Under the pieces are notes generated by a model, which was not told the DNA's origin, did no database searches, and was given only the letters and a program-made list of their open reading frames with translations. This document shows positions 19,492-29,882 of a stretch of DNA of 64,000 nt, in pieces. A program made the position numbers and the translations under genes. The first letter of the stretch is position 1, and every line of letters begins with the position of its first letter. The DNA is from Brachypodium distachyon (Eukaryota; Streptophyta; Magnoliopsida; Poales; Poaceae). The stretch spans positions 41,250,855 through 41,314,854 of the forward strand of contig NC_016131.3 of NCBI RefSeq assembly GCF_000005505.3, in the 5' to 3' direction.

Positions 19492-22400
19492 GGGGATAGG
19501 ACACGCCTCCATCGCGAGGGCGTGGACCTGGAATCCCTCCAGGGGTGGGTGAAAGGGATCTCCGGCGAGGACCTTCCCGCTACTGGGTTTCCGCCGGGGG
19601 TTATCTCCCTCCACGCCAGCGTTGCGGGGCTCAACGACATCGTCGCCTCCTTCCCGCCCTGCAACGAGTGGGGGTTGATGGACGACTCCCCCACTCAGAC
19701 CCCGCGCGCTCCCCTGCCGGCACCTCGCGGGAAGCAGGAGCTTGAGGAGAGCGGGGGTGAGTCGGAGGTAAGCTGGCCGTCCCTCCGATCTTCGGACAAT
19801 GAGGCGGGCCAGCCTGCCGCATCCCAGTTAGTCATCCCCGTGGACGATGATGAGGAGGACAGCGACGACGCGCCCCTGATCGTGTGAACATGAAGGGCGC
19901 ACGCCGGTGGCCGTGGCTACCTCCACGGAGGCTGCAGCGGCTACCCGCTCCGCGGCCGCAACCGCCCTGGGGGCATCTGCCCGCACCTCAGCAGTAGCTG
20001 CCGTGACCACCCCGGCAACGACCGCCAGCGGCACCGTGGCGGCTACCTCAACAGTAGCTGCCGGGGCCGCAGCGTCAGCCACACCGGCGACGGCCTCGTC
20101 GTCGGTGCCTGCGGTGCCCCGGGCCGCGGCACCCCCACGGGCACCCACGGCCCCGCCTGCTCGGGGGGGTCTTCCGGGGCTTCGCGCTCCGGCGCAACCC
20201 CTGATAGGCCGATTCGTCGGCAAGCGCTAGCAAGAGGGGGAGAGACGACTCTCCGCCTGTCGCGCCGAGCCAGATGGCGCGCGCGGACGCCTGCAACGCT
20301 ACCGACCCGGCCGACACAAGGGCCCGCGGCGCTGCCATCGCACCTGCCAGCGACCCAGCCCAAACGGAGGCGGCGCCGACAACGGGTACAGCTCCTTCCT
20401 GCCTCCTTTCCTGCATTTTCCAATTGTCAATTAATCACGTAACCGTACCTTCTGTTTGTAGGCGACGCTTCGCCCGTAGCAAACCTCCCGGAGACCCTCG
20501 CCGAGACGGAGGAGGGTGATGCTCCCCCCGCAAGCCCAGTGGCCCCGCAAGGTAACCATCCTGAGCCCCCGCATCTGTCTCCGGGCAATTCGTTTAGCTT
20601 CATGCTTCTCAACCTTCTTCCTATTGCAGGCCCAAGCACGCCCGCACCGGAAGCGGGCGCTACGGTGGTTGACCTCGACCCCAACGGCGAGGTTACGGGG
20701 ATGGCGGAGGGCCAGAGGCAGCCCCCATGCCAAGCCCTGCTGCGCCGGCCGCAGCGGCCGCGGTGGCCGTCGCCGCCACAGGGACCACGTCCGGCGGCGC
20801 GCCCGCGGCCGTGGACGCCGCCGGCACGGATTCTGTCGCCACCCCACAGGGGGTTGCCCCTCCCGGGGGCGTGGCAACCTCATCAGCCCCGCAGTCCTCG
20901 GGCGCGGGAGAAGGGGACGTTGCCGAGGAGGAGCAACAGGACGCTCCGCCGCAAGCCTACGACCCCCCGCCCAGCTATACGGTAGCGGCGGGGGCCTCAT
21001 CATCGTCGGCCTCTACCTTTGACACCGACCTCGGCGCCCTTGCCGGGGTGGCTTGGAATCCCATCACCTGAGATCCGAGCGTCTTCGACCGGGGGCACCG
21101 ATTCCTCGACGCCGTCAAGGACGAGCAACTGGCCTTCGTCACCTCCTTTAACGAGGTGAGGGAGCACCACGTCATCGCCAAGAGCCAGCTTGGCGAGCTG
21201 CGGCAAGCCGTGGAGAAGGAGCGGCAAGAACTCTCCCGGCTGCGGGAGGAGACGCGCCTCGCCAAGGAGGTGGCGCGCCTCGCCCAGGAAGCCTTGGAGG
21301 ATGCTACCACACCGGTCGTCTCGGTAGAGGAACTCCACTGGCTACTGGAGGCTCAGTGCGCCGAGCTCCAGGGAGCCCTGGATTCCCTGGTGGCGGCCCA
21401 GGCGGAAACCAAGAAGGAGCATGCTGAGGCGCTCGCTGCGGCCCAGGCCCGGATCGACGAGAAGAGTGATCTGATCACCAACTATCGCGGCGAGATCCAA
21501 GGCCTGCGCGTCAAGCTGGAGGTGCAGACCAAGGCCACCGAAAGCGCGGTGGACGCAGCGGCCCGGCATGAGGTCCCGCTCAACACCGCCAAGGACAAGG
21601 CTGCCCGGCTCGAGACCGACCTGGCCACTGTCCGGGACGAGTTCGCCAAGGCTGGCAAAGACAATGCGGCCAAGGCCGTGGAGCTCAAGACGCTGGCGAG
21701 CCGCCTCCGCAAGGCCAAGGAGGCTGCGCACAACGCCCGGCTCCACCACGGCACGCTGATCGGGCAGCGGCAGCACGAGACCGAGAAGCTGCTCAAGATC
21801 GCCTAGGCACTGCGCGACCTGCTGCCCAGGTTCGCGCTGCAGGCCGCGGAGGTGGACAGCACGGACGTCTCCACACTGATCCCGTTCTTCTCGACTTGGT
21901 GGGGAAGCTCGGGGCGCTCGACGTCTGGATCGCCAAGTTTGGCACCAACGAGGTTGCCAACTGCGCTCGGGAGGTTGCCGGGACGATCCTTCCGAGGGTG
22001 CACCTCCGGGACCCCGAGTTTCCCTTCGAGACACTGCTGGACGTCTGGTCGGACAGCGAGGACCAGCCCACCCACACTCAGGCGGTGAGTGGGTTCGTCG
22101 ACGAGGTGGTCGAGCGGATGCAGCGGATGCCGGACCTCGAGCCGTCCCTGGAGCCCCTGGCGGAGGACGCCGGCAACTAGCTGCCGCAGCCCCCTGCTGG
22201 CTCTTGCTGCTTTTCTTGTTTATATTCCTTAGTTTTCGTCCTGCAAGTATGGTGCTTTGCGCCGTTTGAACAATTACACTTTCATTAGTTCATGTAATCT
22301 TTTGCTACTTAGTCAATCAATCAAGCTCTTTAGTTCTGCTTAATCCTTGTTCCTTGTTCCCGGGGCTGCCTCACGGGGTGGGATCCCTTCGCCCTTGTGT

Positions 22401-22520
22401 GTTGTGCTTTGTGTTGCCGGGGACTCGCGCGCCTCACCCTTGACCAGACCAAGGACCCAGGACGGACCGCAGTGCCGACCTGGGGTCAAGCAGCAGCGGC
22501 GAGCCACTCCACTTGCGGGG

Positions 22521-22720
22521 TAACTACTCCAAGCCATGCCCTCCCGGGACGGACCCGGAAGCCGCACGGGGAGCGCACTCCCCCCGCAAGTGTCCTTTTA
22601 ACACCCCGGCCACACGCAGGTTTCGGGGCCACACTTAGCGAGGCAGCGTTCAGTTACGTTTAGTTCTCAAAGAATTTATCGTTCAGGTTCAAGCACTTAC
22701 CTTTCCGGCAACCAAAGGAA
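22521..22720. other. Junction between inverted-repeat arm 1 and the integrase fragment
   Basis: GC-rich spacer without a recognisable gene. It marks where the duplicated antisense region meets the remaining pol fragment. Confidence 0.4.
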
Positions 22721-24021
22721 ACCCCGCAACAGTAAGGGTCCATGCTGCTGACATAGCGGCATGCATTGGCAGGGAGACCCTTCCTTGGGCGGTAGAAATC
22801 GCCCGCTACCTGAAGGGGGAGGCTCTCCCGGAAGACGACGTCGCCGCGGAACGAGTGGCTCGGCAAGCCAAGATGTACGCCGTGGTGGACGGGAACCTCT
22901 AGCGCAGGCGTGCAAATGGAGTCAAGCTCCTCTGCGTGCCCCAAGATGTAGGGCGCGCACTGTTGGAGGAGATACATCGAGGCACATGCTCCCACCATGT
23001 GGCCTCCCGGGCGCTGGCCGGCAAGGCGTTTCGCCACGGTTTTTACTGGCCCTCGGCCCTGGCCGACACGGAGCAGCTACTGAAGACGTGTAAGGCGTGC
23101 TAGTTCCACTCAAAGAAGAGCAACCAGCCGGCGCAGGCCCTGCAGGTCATCCCGTCCTCGTGGCCATTCGCGGTCTGGGGGCTGGACATCGTCGGCAAGC
23201 TGCCGAGAGCGGTCGGCGGCTACGAGTACTTGCTCGTGGCCATCGACAAGTTTTCCAAGTGGGTGGAAGTGGAACCAGTGCGGAAGGTGACCGCACAGGC
23301 GGCCATCAAGTTCTTCGAGAACACTGTGTGCCGGTTTGGTGTGCCTAACGGCATCATCACCGACAACGGTACGCAATTCACGAGCGCGGTGTTCCAGGCC
23401 TACTGCGAGGGCATGGGCACCAAGATACACTTCGCGCCTGTTGCTCACCCAAGGAGTAACGGGCAGGCGGAGCGAGCCAACGCGGAAGTGCTGCGGGGCC
23501 TCAAGACGAGAACCCTTGACAAGCTCAAAGGCCACGGGAAACGCTGGGTTGAAGAACTCCAGCCCGTGTTGTGGTCAATCAAGACCACACCTAGTCGGGC
23601 AACGGGCGAAACCCCTTTTGCCCTTGTCTACGGGACAGAAGCGGTGCTGCCCCTCGAGCTCAAGCACAGATCTCCCCGAGTACGCGCGTACGGCAACTCC
23701 AGCCAACACGAGCAAAGGGTTGACGATCTGAACTTCATCGAACAGCTTCGATGCCGGGCTGCTGTGCGAGCCGTGCGCTACCAGCAGGGACTCCGTCGTT
23801 ATCACGACAGACGAGTCCGTCCCCGGGGGCTCGAGAACGGAGACCTTGTCCTGCGCCGGATACAAGGCACGGAGGCCGGGAACAAGTTGACTCCGAAATG
23901 GGTGGACCCCTTCCGGGTAGTACAGGTGACCAGACCGGGGGCTGTCCGGCTGGAAACCGAAGATGGCTTGCCGGTGCAAAATAGCTAGAATATTGAGCAC
24001 TTGCGCAAGTTCTACCCGTGA
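22721..24021 (+). pseudogene. Element B integrase fragment
   Basis: Matches the second half of element A's integrase region. It contains the HHCC zinc region with its full spacing (HHVASRALAGKAF, then CKAC) and the catalytic core with all three acidic residues (WGLDIVG, ITDNGTQF, SNGQAERAN). The C-terminal chromodomain-free tail ends HLRKFYP. Three TAG stops interrupt it, near 22900, 23101 and 23986. The long open part is 23230-23988. The upstream capsid, RT and RNase H are missing. The core is better kept than in A, but no intact protein can be made. Confidence 0.85.
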
Positions 24022-24117
24022 AGCGGCAGAGCCCGACCCTCAGGTGATGCCGCTGATGCATACCTTTCGAACTAGTGTAGCCGGGCAACCCCCGTGTGTA
24101 AACCACTGGTTACTGTG

Positions 24118-24123
24118 AATAAA
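24118..24123 (+). terminator. Poly(A)-signal-like AATAAA after element B integrase
   Basis: AATAAAGATAAGTG about 100 bp after the integrase stop, identical in sequence and position to element A (9066-9071). Confidence 0.4.
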
Positions 24124-24755
24124 GATAAGTGCCATTTCCTGAATGTTTAGTTGCCTTGTTTATTTGCATGTTCCATTCACTACTATCTCCTGCCCTAGGT
24201 GCACGGAAGTGTCTTTCCATACTTGGTTGTGAGCAGGGGCCTGCTGGAGCCTCGAAAACATATACCCATTGCCGGATCGCTCCGGCACGGGACATGCAGT
24301 TGCCGGGCTTCCCGCAACGTGCATCACGCAGTCGCTGCGTCTGGGAATAAAGAGCTCACATCCAAGTTTGCCATCGACCCTTCCGTGCCCGGGGGCTGGG
24401 AGGCACGAGAGTTATCCATACTGCTGCTTTGTGTTCTTTCGTGAATTTCAAAAAATTTGCAGCATCTCGGGCTTGGTAAGAATCTAATGTGCAGGGTAAA
24501 GGCGGAATCCTGCGCACTGTAATGCCCGTGGACCGCCCACAGGTCGCAGCATGTAGCAACGCCTTGTGGTGCGGAGCGACCGCACCACGAGGGACTCGCC
24601 GCACTTCGAGGCTCCTGATTAAGGAGGAAGCCGCCACGTGTGCCACAGCAACTTGGCATGCAGAGTGGCAAGGACCGTACCGCACTCCAAGGGGTGGGGC
24701 ACCACGTGTGCTGCCTTGAACCGGCGCGCGTGGTGGCAAGCCCCCCTCCTGCGCC

Positions 24756-24763
24756 TATAAAAG
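24756..24763 (+). promoter_or_regulatory. TATA box upstream of the hairpin array
   Basis: TATAAAAG in a GC-rich setting, about 80 bp before the first hairpin. A decayed equivalent (TATTTAAAG) is at 9611-9619 in element A. A start about 30 bp downstream would give an RNA beginning just before the hairpins. Confidence 0.5.
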
Positions 24764-24835
24764 GAGCATCCCGGCCATGGAACGGCTCAGAGCGAAGCCA
24801 GGGAAAAGGCTGCAGAGGGGAGTGGAGCCGCAGAG

Positions 24836-25332
24836 GCGCAATGGTGGTGCATCCCAACAGCGCCAGGCGCTGACGGGTGCACTGCCATCGCGCCCTTGTC
24901 GCATCCCTCCACCAAGCCCACTCCGCAAGGTGCTGCATAGACACGGTGGTGGTGCATCCCACCCGCGCTCGGCGCGGGCGGATGCACTGCCGCCATGTCC
25001 TTGCCCCGCCTCCTCTAGCGAGCGGCTCCGGGGTGAGGGCTGCCGCGGAAGCACTGTGGGGGTGCATTCCATCAGCGCTCGACACTGACAGGTGCACGGC
25101 CACAGTGCTCCCGCTGCACCCCTCCAGAGGGTATCTCCACAAGGAGCGAGGGTTGCCGCGGAGACACTATGGTAGTGCATGCCATCGGCGCTCAGCGCCG
25201 ACGGGTGCACTACCGTAGTGTCCCTGCCGCACCCCTCCAGAGGCGAGGGTCGTCACGAGGACGCTGTGATGGCGCCGGTGCCGTCGTTCGCCGTTCGTCA
25301 TTCGCCGTTCGCTCCGGCCCACCACAGCGTCC
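24836..25332 (+). repeat. Array of five imperfect hairpins, about 110-bp pitch
   Basis: Five palindromes at 24836-24893, 24942-24997, 25051-25108, 25163-25222 and 25259-25332. Starts are 106, 109, 112 and 96 bp apart. In the first four a GTGCAT or GTGCAC motif lies in each arm and the tips are rich in CAGCGC. Arms of the fourth pair almost perfectly over about 29 positions (GACACTATGG with CCGTAGTGTC). The stems differ in sequence between units while staying paired, which suggests selection on structure or decay from a common hairpin. Element A keeps two units. Confidence 0.75.
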
Positions 25333-25689
25333 CTGCTGTGTCCCTCAGGGCTTGGAGTATTTACCCGGCAACTGGAGTGGCTCGCCGCTGCTGCGTGACC
25401 CCAGGTCGGCACTGCGGGTCCGTCCCGGGTCCCTGGTCTGGTCAAGGGTGAGGCGCGCGAGTCCCCGTCAACAGAAAGCACAACACAAAAGGGCGAAGGG
25501 ATCCCCCCCGCGAGGCAGCCCCGGGAACAAGGAACAAGGATTAAGCAGAACTAAAAAGCTTGATTGAGTAAGTAGCAAACGATTACATACTAATGAAAGT
25601 GTAATTGTTCAAATGGCGCAAAGCGCCATACTTGCAGGACGAAAACAAAGGAAGATAAACAAGAAAAGCAGCAAGGGCCGGCAGGGGGC

Positions 25690-27685
25690 TGCGGCAGCGA
25701 GTAGCCGGCGTCCTCCGCTGGGGCCTCCGGGGACGGCTCGGCATCCGGCTTCCGCTGCATCCGCTCGACCACCTCGTCGACGAACCCACTCACCGCCTGA
25801 GTTTGGGTGGGCTCGTCCTCGCTGTCCGACCAGGTGTCCAGCAGCGTCTCGAAGGGAAACTCCGGGTCCCGGAGGTGCACCCTCGGAAGGATCGTCCCGG
25901 CAACCTCCCGAGCGCAGTTGGCAACCTCATTAGTGCCAAACTTGGCGATCCAGACGTCGAGCGCCCCGAGCTTCCCCACCAAGTCGGAGAAGAACGGGAT
26001 CAGCGTGGAGACGTCCGTGTTGTCCACCTCCGCGGCCTGCAGCTCGAACCTGGGCAGCAGGTCACGCAGTGCCTGGGCGATCTTGAGCAGCTTCTCGGTC
26101 TCCAGCTGCCGCTGCCCGATCAGCGTGCTGTGGTGGAGCCGGGCGTCGTGCTCAGCCTCCTTAGCCTTCCGGAGGCGCGCCAGCATCTCGAGCTCCGCGG
26201 CCTTGGCCGCATTGTTTTTGCCGGTCCTGGCGAGCTCCTCCGGGACAGTGGGCACCTCGGTCTCGAGCCGGGCCGCCTTGTCCTTGGCGGTGTTGAGCTG
26301 GACCTCATGCCGGGCCGCCGCGTCCACCGCGCTTTGGGTGGCCTTGGTCTGCACCTCCAGCTTGACGCGCAGGCCTTGGATCTCGCCGCGATAGTTGGCG
26401 ATCAGATCGCTCTTCTCGTCGATCTGGGCCTGGGCCGTAGCGAGCACCTCAGCATGCTCCTTCTTGGTTTTCACCTGGGCCGCCACCAGGGAATCCAGGG
26501 CTCTCTGGAGCTCAGCGCACTGAGCCTCCAATTGCCGGTGGAGTTCCTCTTCCGAGACGACCGGTGTGGCAGCATCCTCCAAGGCTTCCTGGGCGAGGCA
26601 CGTTCCTCCCACAGCCGAGAGAGTTCTTGCCGCTCCTTCTCCACGGCTTGCCGCAGCTCGCCAAGCTGGCTCTTGGCGATCGCGTGGTGCTCCCTCACCT
26701 CGTTGAAGGAGGTGACGAAGGCTAGTTGCTGGTCCTTGACGGCGTGGAGGAACCGGTGCCCCCGGTTGAAGATGCTCGGATCCCAGGTGATGGGATTCCA
26801 AGCCACCCCGGCAAGGGTGCCGAGGTCGATATCGAAGGTAGAGGCCGACGACGATGAGGCCCCAGCCGCTACCGTATAGCTGGGCGGGGGGTCGTCCGCT
26901 TGCGGCGGAGCATCCTGTCGCTCCTCCCCGGCAACGTCCCCCTCACCCGCGCCCGAGGACTGCAGGGCTGATGAGGTTGCCGCGCCCCCGGGAGGGGCCA
27001 CCCCCTGCTGGGTGGCGACAGAATCCGCGTCGGCGGCGTCCACGGCCGCGGTCGCGCGGCCGAACGCTGTCCCTATGGCGGCGGCGGCCACCGCGGCCGC
27101 TGCGGCCGGCGCGGCCGCTGCGGCCGGCACAGCAGGGCTTAGCGTGGGGGCCGCCTCCGGCCCCTCCGTCGTCCCCGTAACCTCAACGTTGGGGTCGAGG
27201 TCAACACCGTAGCGCCCGCTTCCGGTGCGGGCACGCTTGGGCCTGCAACAGCAAGAAGGTTGAGAAGCATGAAGCTAAACGAATTGCCCGAAGACAGACG
27301 TGGGGGCTCAGGATGGTTACCTTGCGGGGCCACTGGGCTTGCGGGGGGAGCATCCCCCTCCTCCGCCGTCCCGGCGAGGGTCTCTGGGAGGTTTGCTGCG
27401 GGCAAAGCGTCGCCCGAACACCCGGAAGTTGTTTTCCTGGTGGTCGGCGCCCGCGGGGAAGATCAAGGTCTCCCCATGCTCGTTGAACCCGGAGGCGACG
27501 GCGCGCCGAATCTTGGCCAGCGCCTCGCCGTTGTAACCGGGCCGGTAGAAGGCGAGCGTGGCCCTCATCGCCCATTTCTTCTGGTCCTTGTCGGCGGCGG
27601 CCTTAGGGGCCGCCTTGCTCTTGCTGGCCGCCGGTCTCTTCGGGGCCTTCCCTTCCTTTCCCTTCCTTGTGGTGGGGGGTGCCAT
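25690..27685 (-). pseudogene. Antisense gene, native minus-strand copy of element B
   Basis: Starts at ATG 27685 with a Lys/Arg/Ala-rich N-terminus. Exon 1 ends at 27321 (CAAG/GTAACC) and exon 2 begins at 27242 after TTGCAG. Most of the transposon-like domain was deleted: the frame passes from NNFRVFG straight to RRFARSK. Exon 2 is Ala-rich, then a long coiled coil, then the conserved C-terminal block with AREVAGTILPRVHLRDPEF and a stop near 25690. A loss of about 20 bp around 26600, between direct repeats GCGCCTCGCC, shifts the frame. The role is unknown. The coiled coil suggests self-association or interaction with particle proteins, which is inference. Confidence 0.7.
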
Positions 27686-27795
27686 GGGGAGCGGGGGCGG
27701 GGGCTAGCAGAGCTTTTGGGCGCAAGATACGAAGAAGATGGGAGACGAAGGCTGGGGAGCAAAGTGTTTTCCCCTCTCGCTACAATAGTAAAAGC

Positions 27796-27801
27796 TTTAT
27801 A
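27796..27801 (-). promoter_or_regulatory. TATA box of the minus-strand antisense gene
   Basis: TATAAA on the minus strand about 110 bp upstream of ATG 27685, with surroundings conserved in arm 1 (15331-15336). Confidence 0.55.
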
Positions 27802-28083
27802 GCACCTTGCCGTTTGGTAACGGCCGGTTCCGCACCCTACGGGCGCGCTGGGATAATAGCTAATCAAAAGGATATTGCGAAGACTGCCCTTAACTTCCCT
27901 GTTTAAGGGGGAGGTTACGGCGGAAATCACGCACCCACTACTCCGTCCGTAACAGCGGGGTACTTGGGACGGCGAAGAGACGCGGGCCCAAGGCGAGTCG
28001 GGCCCCACGCGTCGGTTGGGGCGTAGCCCGGCAACCGACCAGGGAAAAGTTCGTCCAGGAACAGGTGTTGCCGGCCCACGCAC

Positions 28084-28092
28084 GGGGGCTAC
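28084..28092 (+). other. Polypurine tract-like motif before element B 3' LTR
   Basis: GGGGGCTAC lies directly before the LTR start. The same motif precedes the D LTR (273-280), consistent with a plus-strand primer site in this clade. Confidence 0.55.
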
Positions 28093-28996
28093 TGTCGCAC
28101 CAGTGGCACCCGGGGTACCACCGTTGCACGACGCGTGGGTCGCACCGCTGAGTTCCCGGGAGGATCTCACCCCGGGCGGCAACGTACAGGCTGTCCAGCA
28201 AGCTACCAGCCCGGAAGGGCTAGCGAGGCTTTGGGGAATATTCCCGCCTGGGCACCTCCCGGGAAGGCACATGCCAGGAGGGGGTGTTCCCAGGCGCAAG
28301 TTCCCGCCGTGAGGGCAGGGCCGAGCGAGCAAAGCAGCAACGCCACGTGGGCGCGCGACAGGCGCCCAGTGTGCAGTTTCGCCAGGGCAAGGAGTGAGGC
28401 GCACGACGCATTTAATGAGCCGACAGGAGGGGCGTTACCCGTCTAGTCAGGCGAACAGTGGCTGTCCAGTCCTATTTTTTATGCCTTAGACCCCTAGCCG
28501 CGGGGTTGGCGCTCATGCATGCATGCCAGCGCGCCGAGGAGGAGCTGCCTAAGCTTCTTGCTCGCCACTTGTAAACCATGCACCGTGGCACCTGTGGTAT
28601 CCCCTTGTTTATGAAAGGAGGACCCCCGCCAACGGTCAAAGGGTTCCTTTTTGGCTGGCGCATTCAACGAACAAGCAGTTCTCCATTGATAGTAGCCCAA
28701 AGTAGCAAAGAGCACTTAGCCAAAACAGAGACCACCCGGGGGCTTCCCCGGCAACCTGTAAACAGCCAATTTCATAGTGATACAAGCTCAGACAAGCAGG
28801 ACGTAGGGTTTTACACTGCAAGGTGGCCCGAACCTGGGTAAAAAGCGTGTGCATGTGTCCTTGATAGCGTTCTTGATGTGTCCTTACGCTTCGCATTGGT
28901 CCCGCCGGCGTTCGCTGGAGCAATCCCCGTAGCCCACTGCCGAACCTAAAAGGGGGTGCCCGCGCATCCCCGGTGTCGGAGCCCCGGGCGACGACA
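28093..28996 (+). repeat. 3' LTR of element B
   Basis: Starts TGTCGCACCAG and ends GGCGACGACA, 904 bp, followed by TSD TCTGC. It keeps the blocks deleted from the 5' LTR. Confidence 0.85.
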
Positions 28997-29016
28997 TCTG
29001 CCTTCTTGGGCGACAT
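28997..29016 (-). pseudogene. Element C gag start, first piece
   Basis: The minus strand begins ATGTCGCCCAAGAAG at 29016 (MSPKK). The frame continues across insertion B into 14280. TCTGC at 28997-29001 is the TSD copy. Confidence 0.75.
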
Positions 29017-29110
29017 GGCGAGTTGATGAAGACGATGTCGCTGGTGACGAAGCCGATGACGCCGGCGGTCACCGAAGTTCTCTGCACGACCCCCTACCTG
29101 GCACGCCAGA
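29017..29110 (-). other. Element C leader and primer-binding site
   Basis: The primer-binding site is 29090-29108 (minus strand TGGCGTGCCAGGTAGGGGG). The leader that follows matches 2907-3005 of element A, including CATCGGCTTC and ATCAGCGACATCGTC-like segments. Confidence 0.75.
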
Positions 29111-29882
29111 TGTCGGAGCATGGGTCTCCGGCACCGGGGATGTTGGACACCCACTTTTTGTTCGGTGGAGGGCGAGGAGAGCGCTCCGGCGATCGTTGGC
29201 GTGACCAAACACACGAAGTGTCGACAGATAGGTTTACCCAGGTTCGGGCCACCCGGAGGTGTAACACCCTACGTCCTGCTTTTAGTTATATTCATGAGTG
29301 AGAATGCTTTACATATCGCCCGGGGGGTCCCCGAGTTGACTACTTGTCCCTCTAAGGAACTCTGTTGTTCGAGTGAATGCAATGCTACTTGCTATCGAAT
29401 AAAGACGGAACCCTTTGACCGGTGGCATTGGTCCTCCTTTTATAGACAAGGGGATACCGCACGTGCCAAGACAAGCAGCACGACACATTAACGCCGCACG
29501 TGTCATCGCCACATGATTTCTCCTACTGTAGATCCACGTTGGGCTTCATGCAGCGCCCAGGCCACTGTGTATGGTAAATAAAATGTATCCTAGGGTAGCC
29601 GCGTAGACTTGTTGAGCAAGACTAGCTCTGCCGATGTGACTCATGTCGACGCATTAATTGCACTGTGCCTGCTATCTCGCCTTGTCTCCACTGTTCCGCC
29701 GGCCCCACCTGCAAGCCCCAAAGCTCCAGCACTCAGGAGGCATCCCGGTACCGTTGCCTGGCTAGTTGAGGGGCCAGCGAGCTGGTAGCTTCCCGAGTTC
29801 GCCCTTCCCAGGGAGCCAGCCTAGCAAGGTCTCGTCAGTTGCGACCCATATCAGTGGGGCCCCGTGGGCCATTGGTACGACA
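29111..29882 (-). repeat. 5' LTR of element C
   Basis: On the minus strand it starts TGTCGTACCAATGG at 29882 and ends GCTCCGACA at 29111, 772 bp. It aligns tip to tip with the element A LTR (2091-2885). A TATAAAAG box is at about 29438-29445. Right flank: CCACC. Confidence 0.8.

Larger units (their letters stand above)
15447..22180 (+). pseudogene. Antisense-type gene, plus-strand copy in element B arm 1
   Basis: Encodes the same protein type as 10316-13830: a Lys-rich start, a gypsy-type transposon domain (FLHALMESYQLQVAQLHPTS, CEAFIGVMPSVALF), an acidic linker (19740-19885), an Ala/Pro-rich middle, and a coiled coil from about 21156 with the C-terminal block AREVAGTILPRVHLRDPEF. Introns are likely at about 20560-20630 (donor GTAACC, acceptor TTGCAG) and before 20461. 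It is dead several times over. The start codon is ACG (15447-15449) where the minus-strand copy has ATG, and a 3.3-kb solo LTR sits in the first exon. A 70-bp duplication lies at 19352-19491. A TGA near 21069 and a TAG near 21804 also interrupt it. Confidence 0.75.
15299..22520 (+). repeat. Inverted-repeat arm 1 of element B
   Basis: Homologous in reverse orientation to 25362-27835. The outer edge begins at GCGGAACCGGCCGTT in both arms and the inner edge is near a GC-rich stretch around 22520 and 25362. Removing the 3.3-kb solo LTR (15699-19026) and a stretch of about 1.4 kb missing from arm 2 leaves about 2.4 kb shared. By eye roughly nine in ten bases match. Confidence 0.8.
25362..27835 (-). 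repeat. Inverted-repeat arm 2 of element B
   Basis: Reverse-complement partner of 15299-22520. It lies in the native position and orientation for a Tat antisense gene, between pol and the 3' LTR. Relative to arm 1 it lacks about 1.4 kb (arm 1 positions about 19055-20462), with GGCG microhomology at the junction near 27410. Confidence 0.8.
14281..28996 (+). mobile_element. Element B: rearranged non-autonomous Tat element with an internal inverted repeat
   Basis: Direct LTRs at 14281-14899 and 28093-28996 with a perfect 5-bp TSD, TCTGC (14276-14280 and 28997-29001), inside element C's gag. Between the LTRs are a primer-binding site, a gag stub, a plus-strand copy of the antisense-type gene (interrupted by a solo LTR), an integrase fragment, a hairpin array, a minus-strand copy of the antisense gene, and a PPT-like GGGGGCTAC before the 3' LTR. 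Capsid, protease, RT and RNase H are absent. Any movement would have needed another element's proteins. Confidence 0.85.
1771..29882 (-). mobile_element. Element C: outer Tat-clade element, minus strand, nested host of A and B
   Basis: Element C supplies the flanks of the two big insertions. Right to left on the minus strand are its 5' LTR (29111-29882), primer-binding site (29090-29108), leader, gag start (ATG at 29016), insertion B, a gag piece (14280-14195), insertion A and another gag piece (2090 to about 1771). The flanking bases join without gaps when A and B are removed with one copy of each TSD. Nothing of its pol is in the window, so C is truncated on the left. Confidence 0.75.

Noticed and set aside
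24836..25332. Hairpin array as a CRISPR array
   Set aside because: The repeats are palindromes of differing sequence without constant repeats and spacers, and the genome is a plant.
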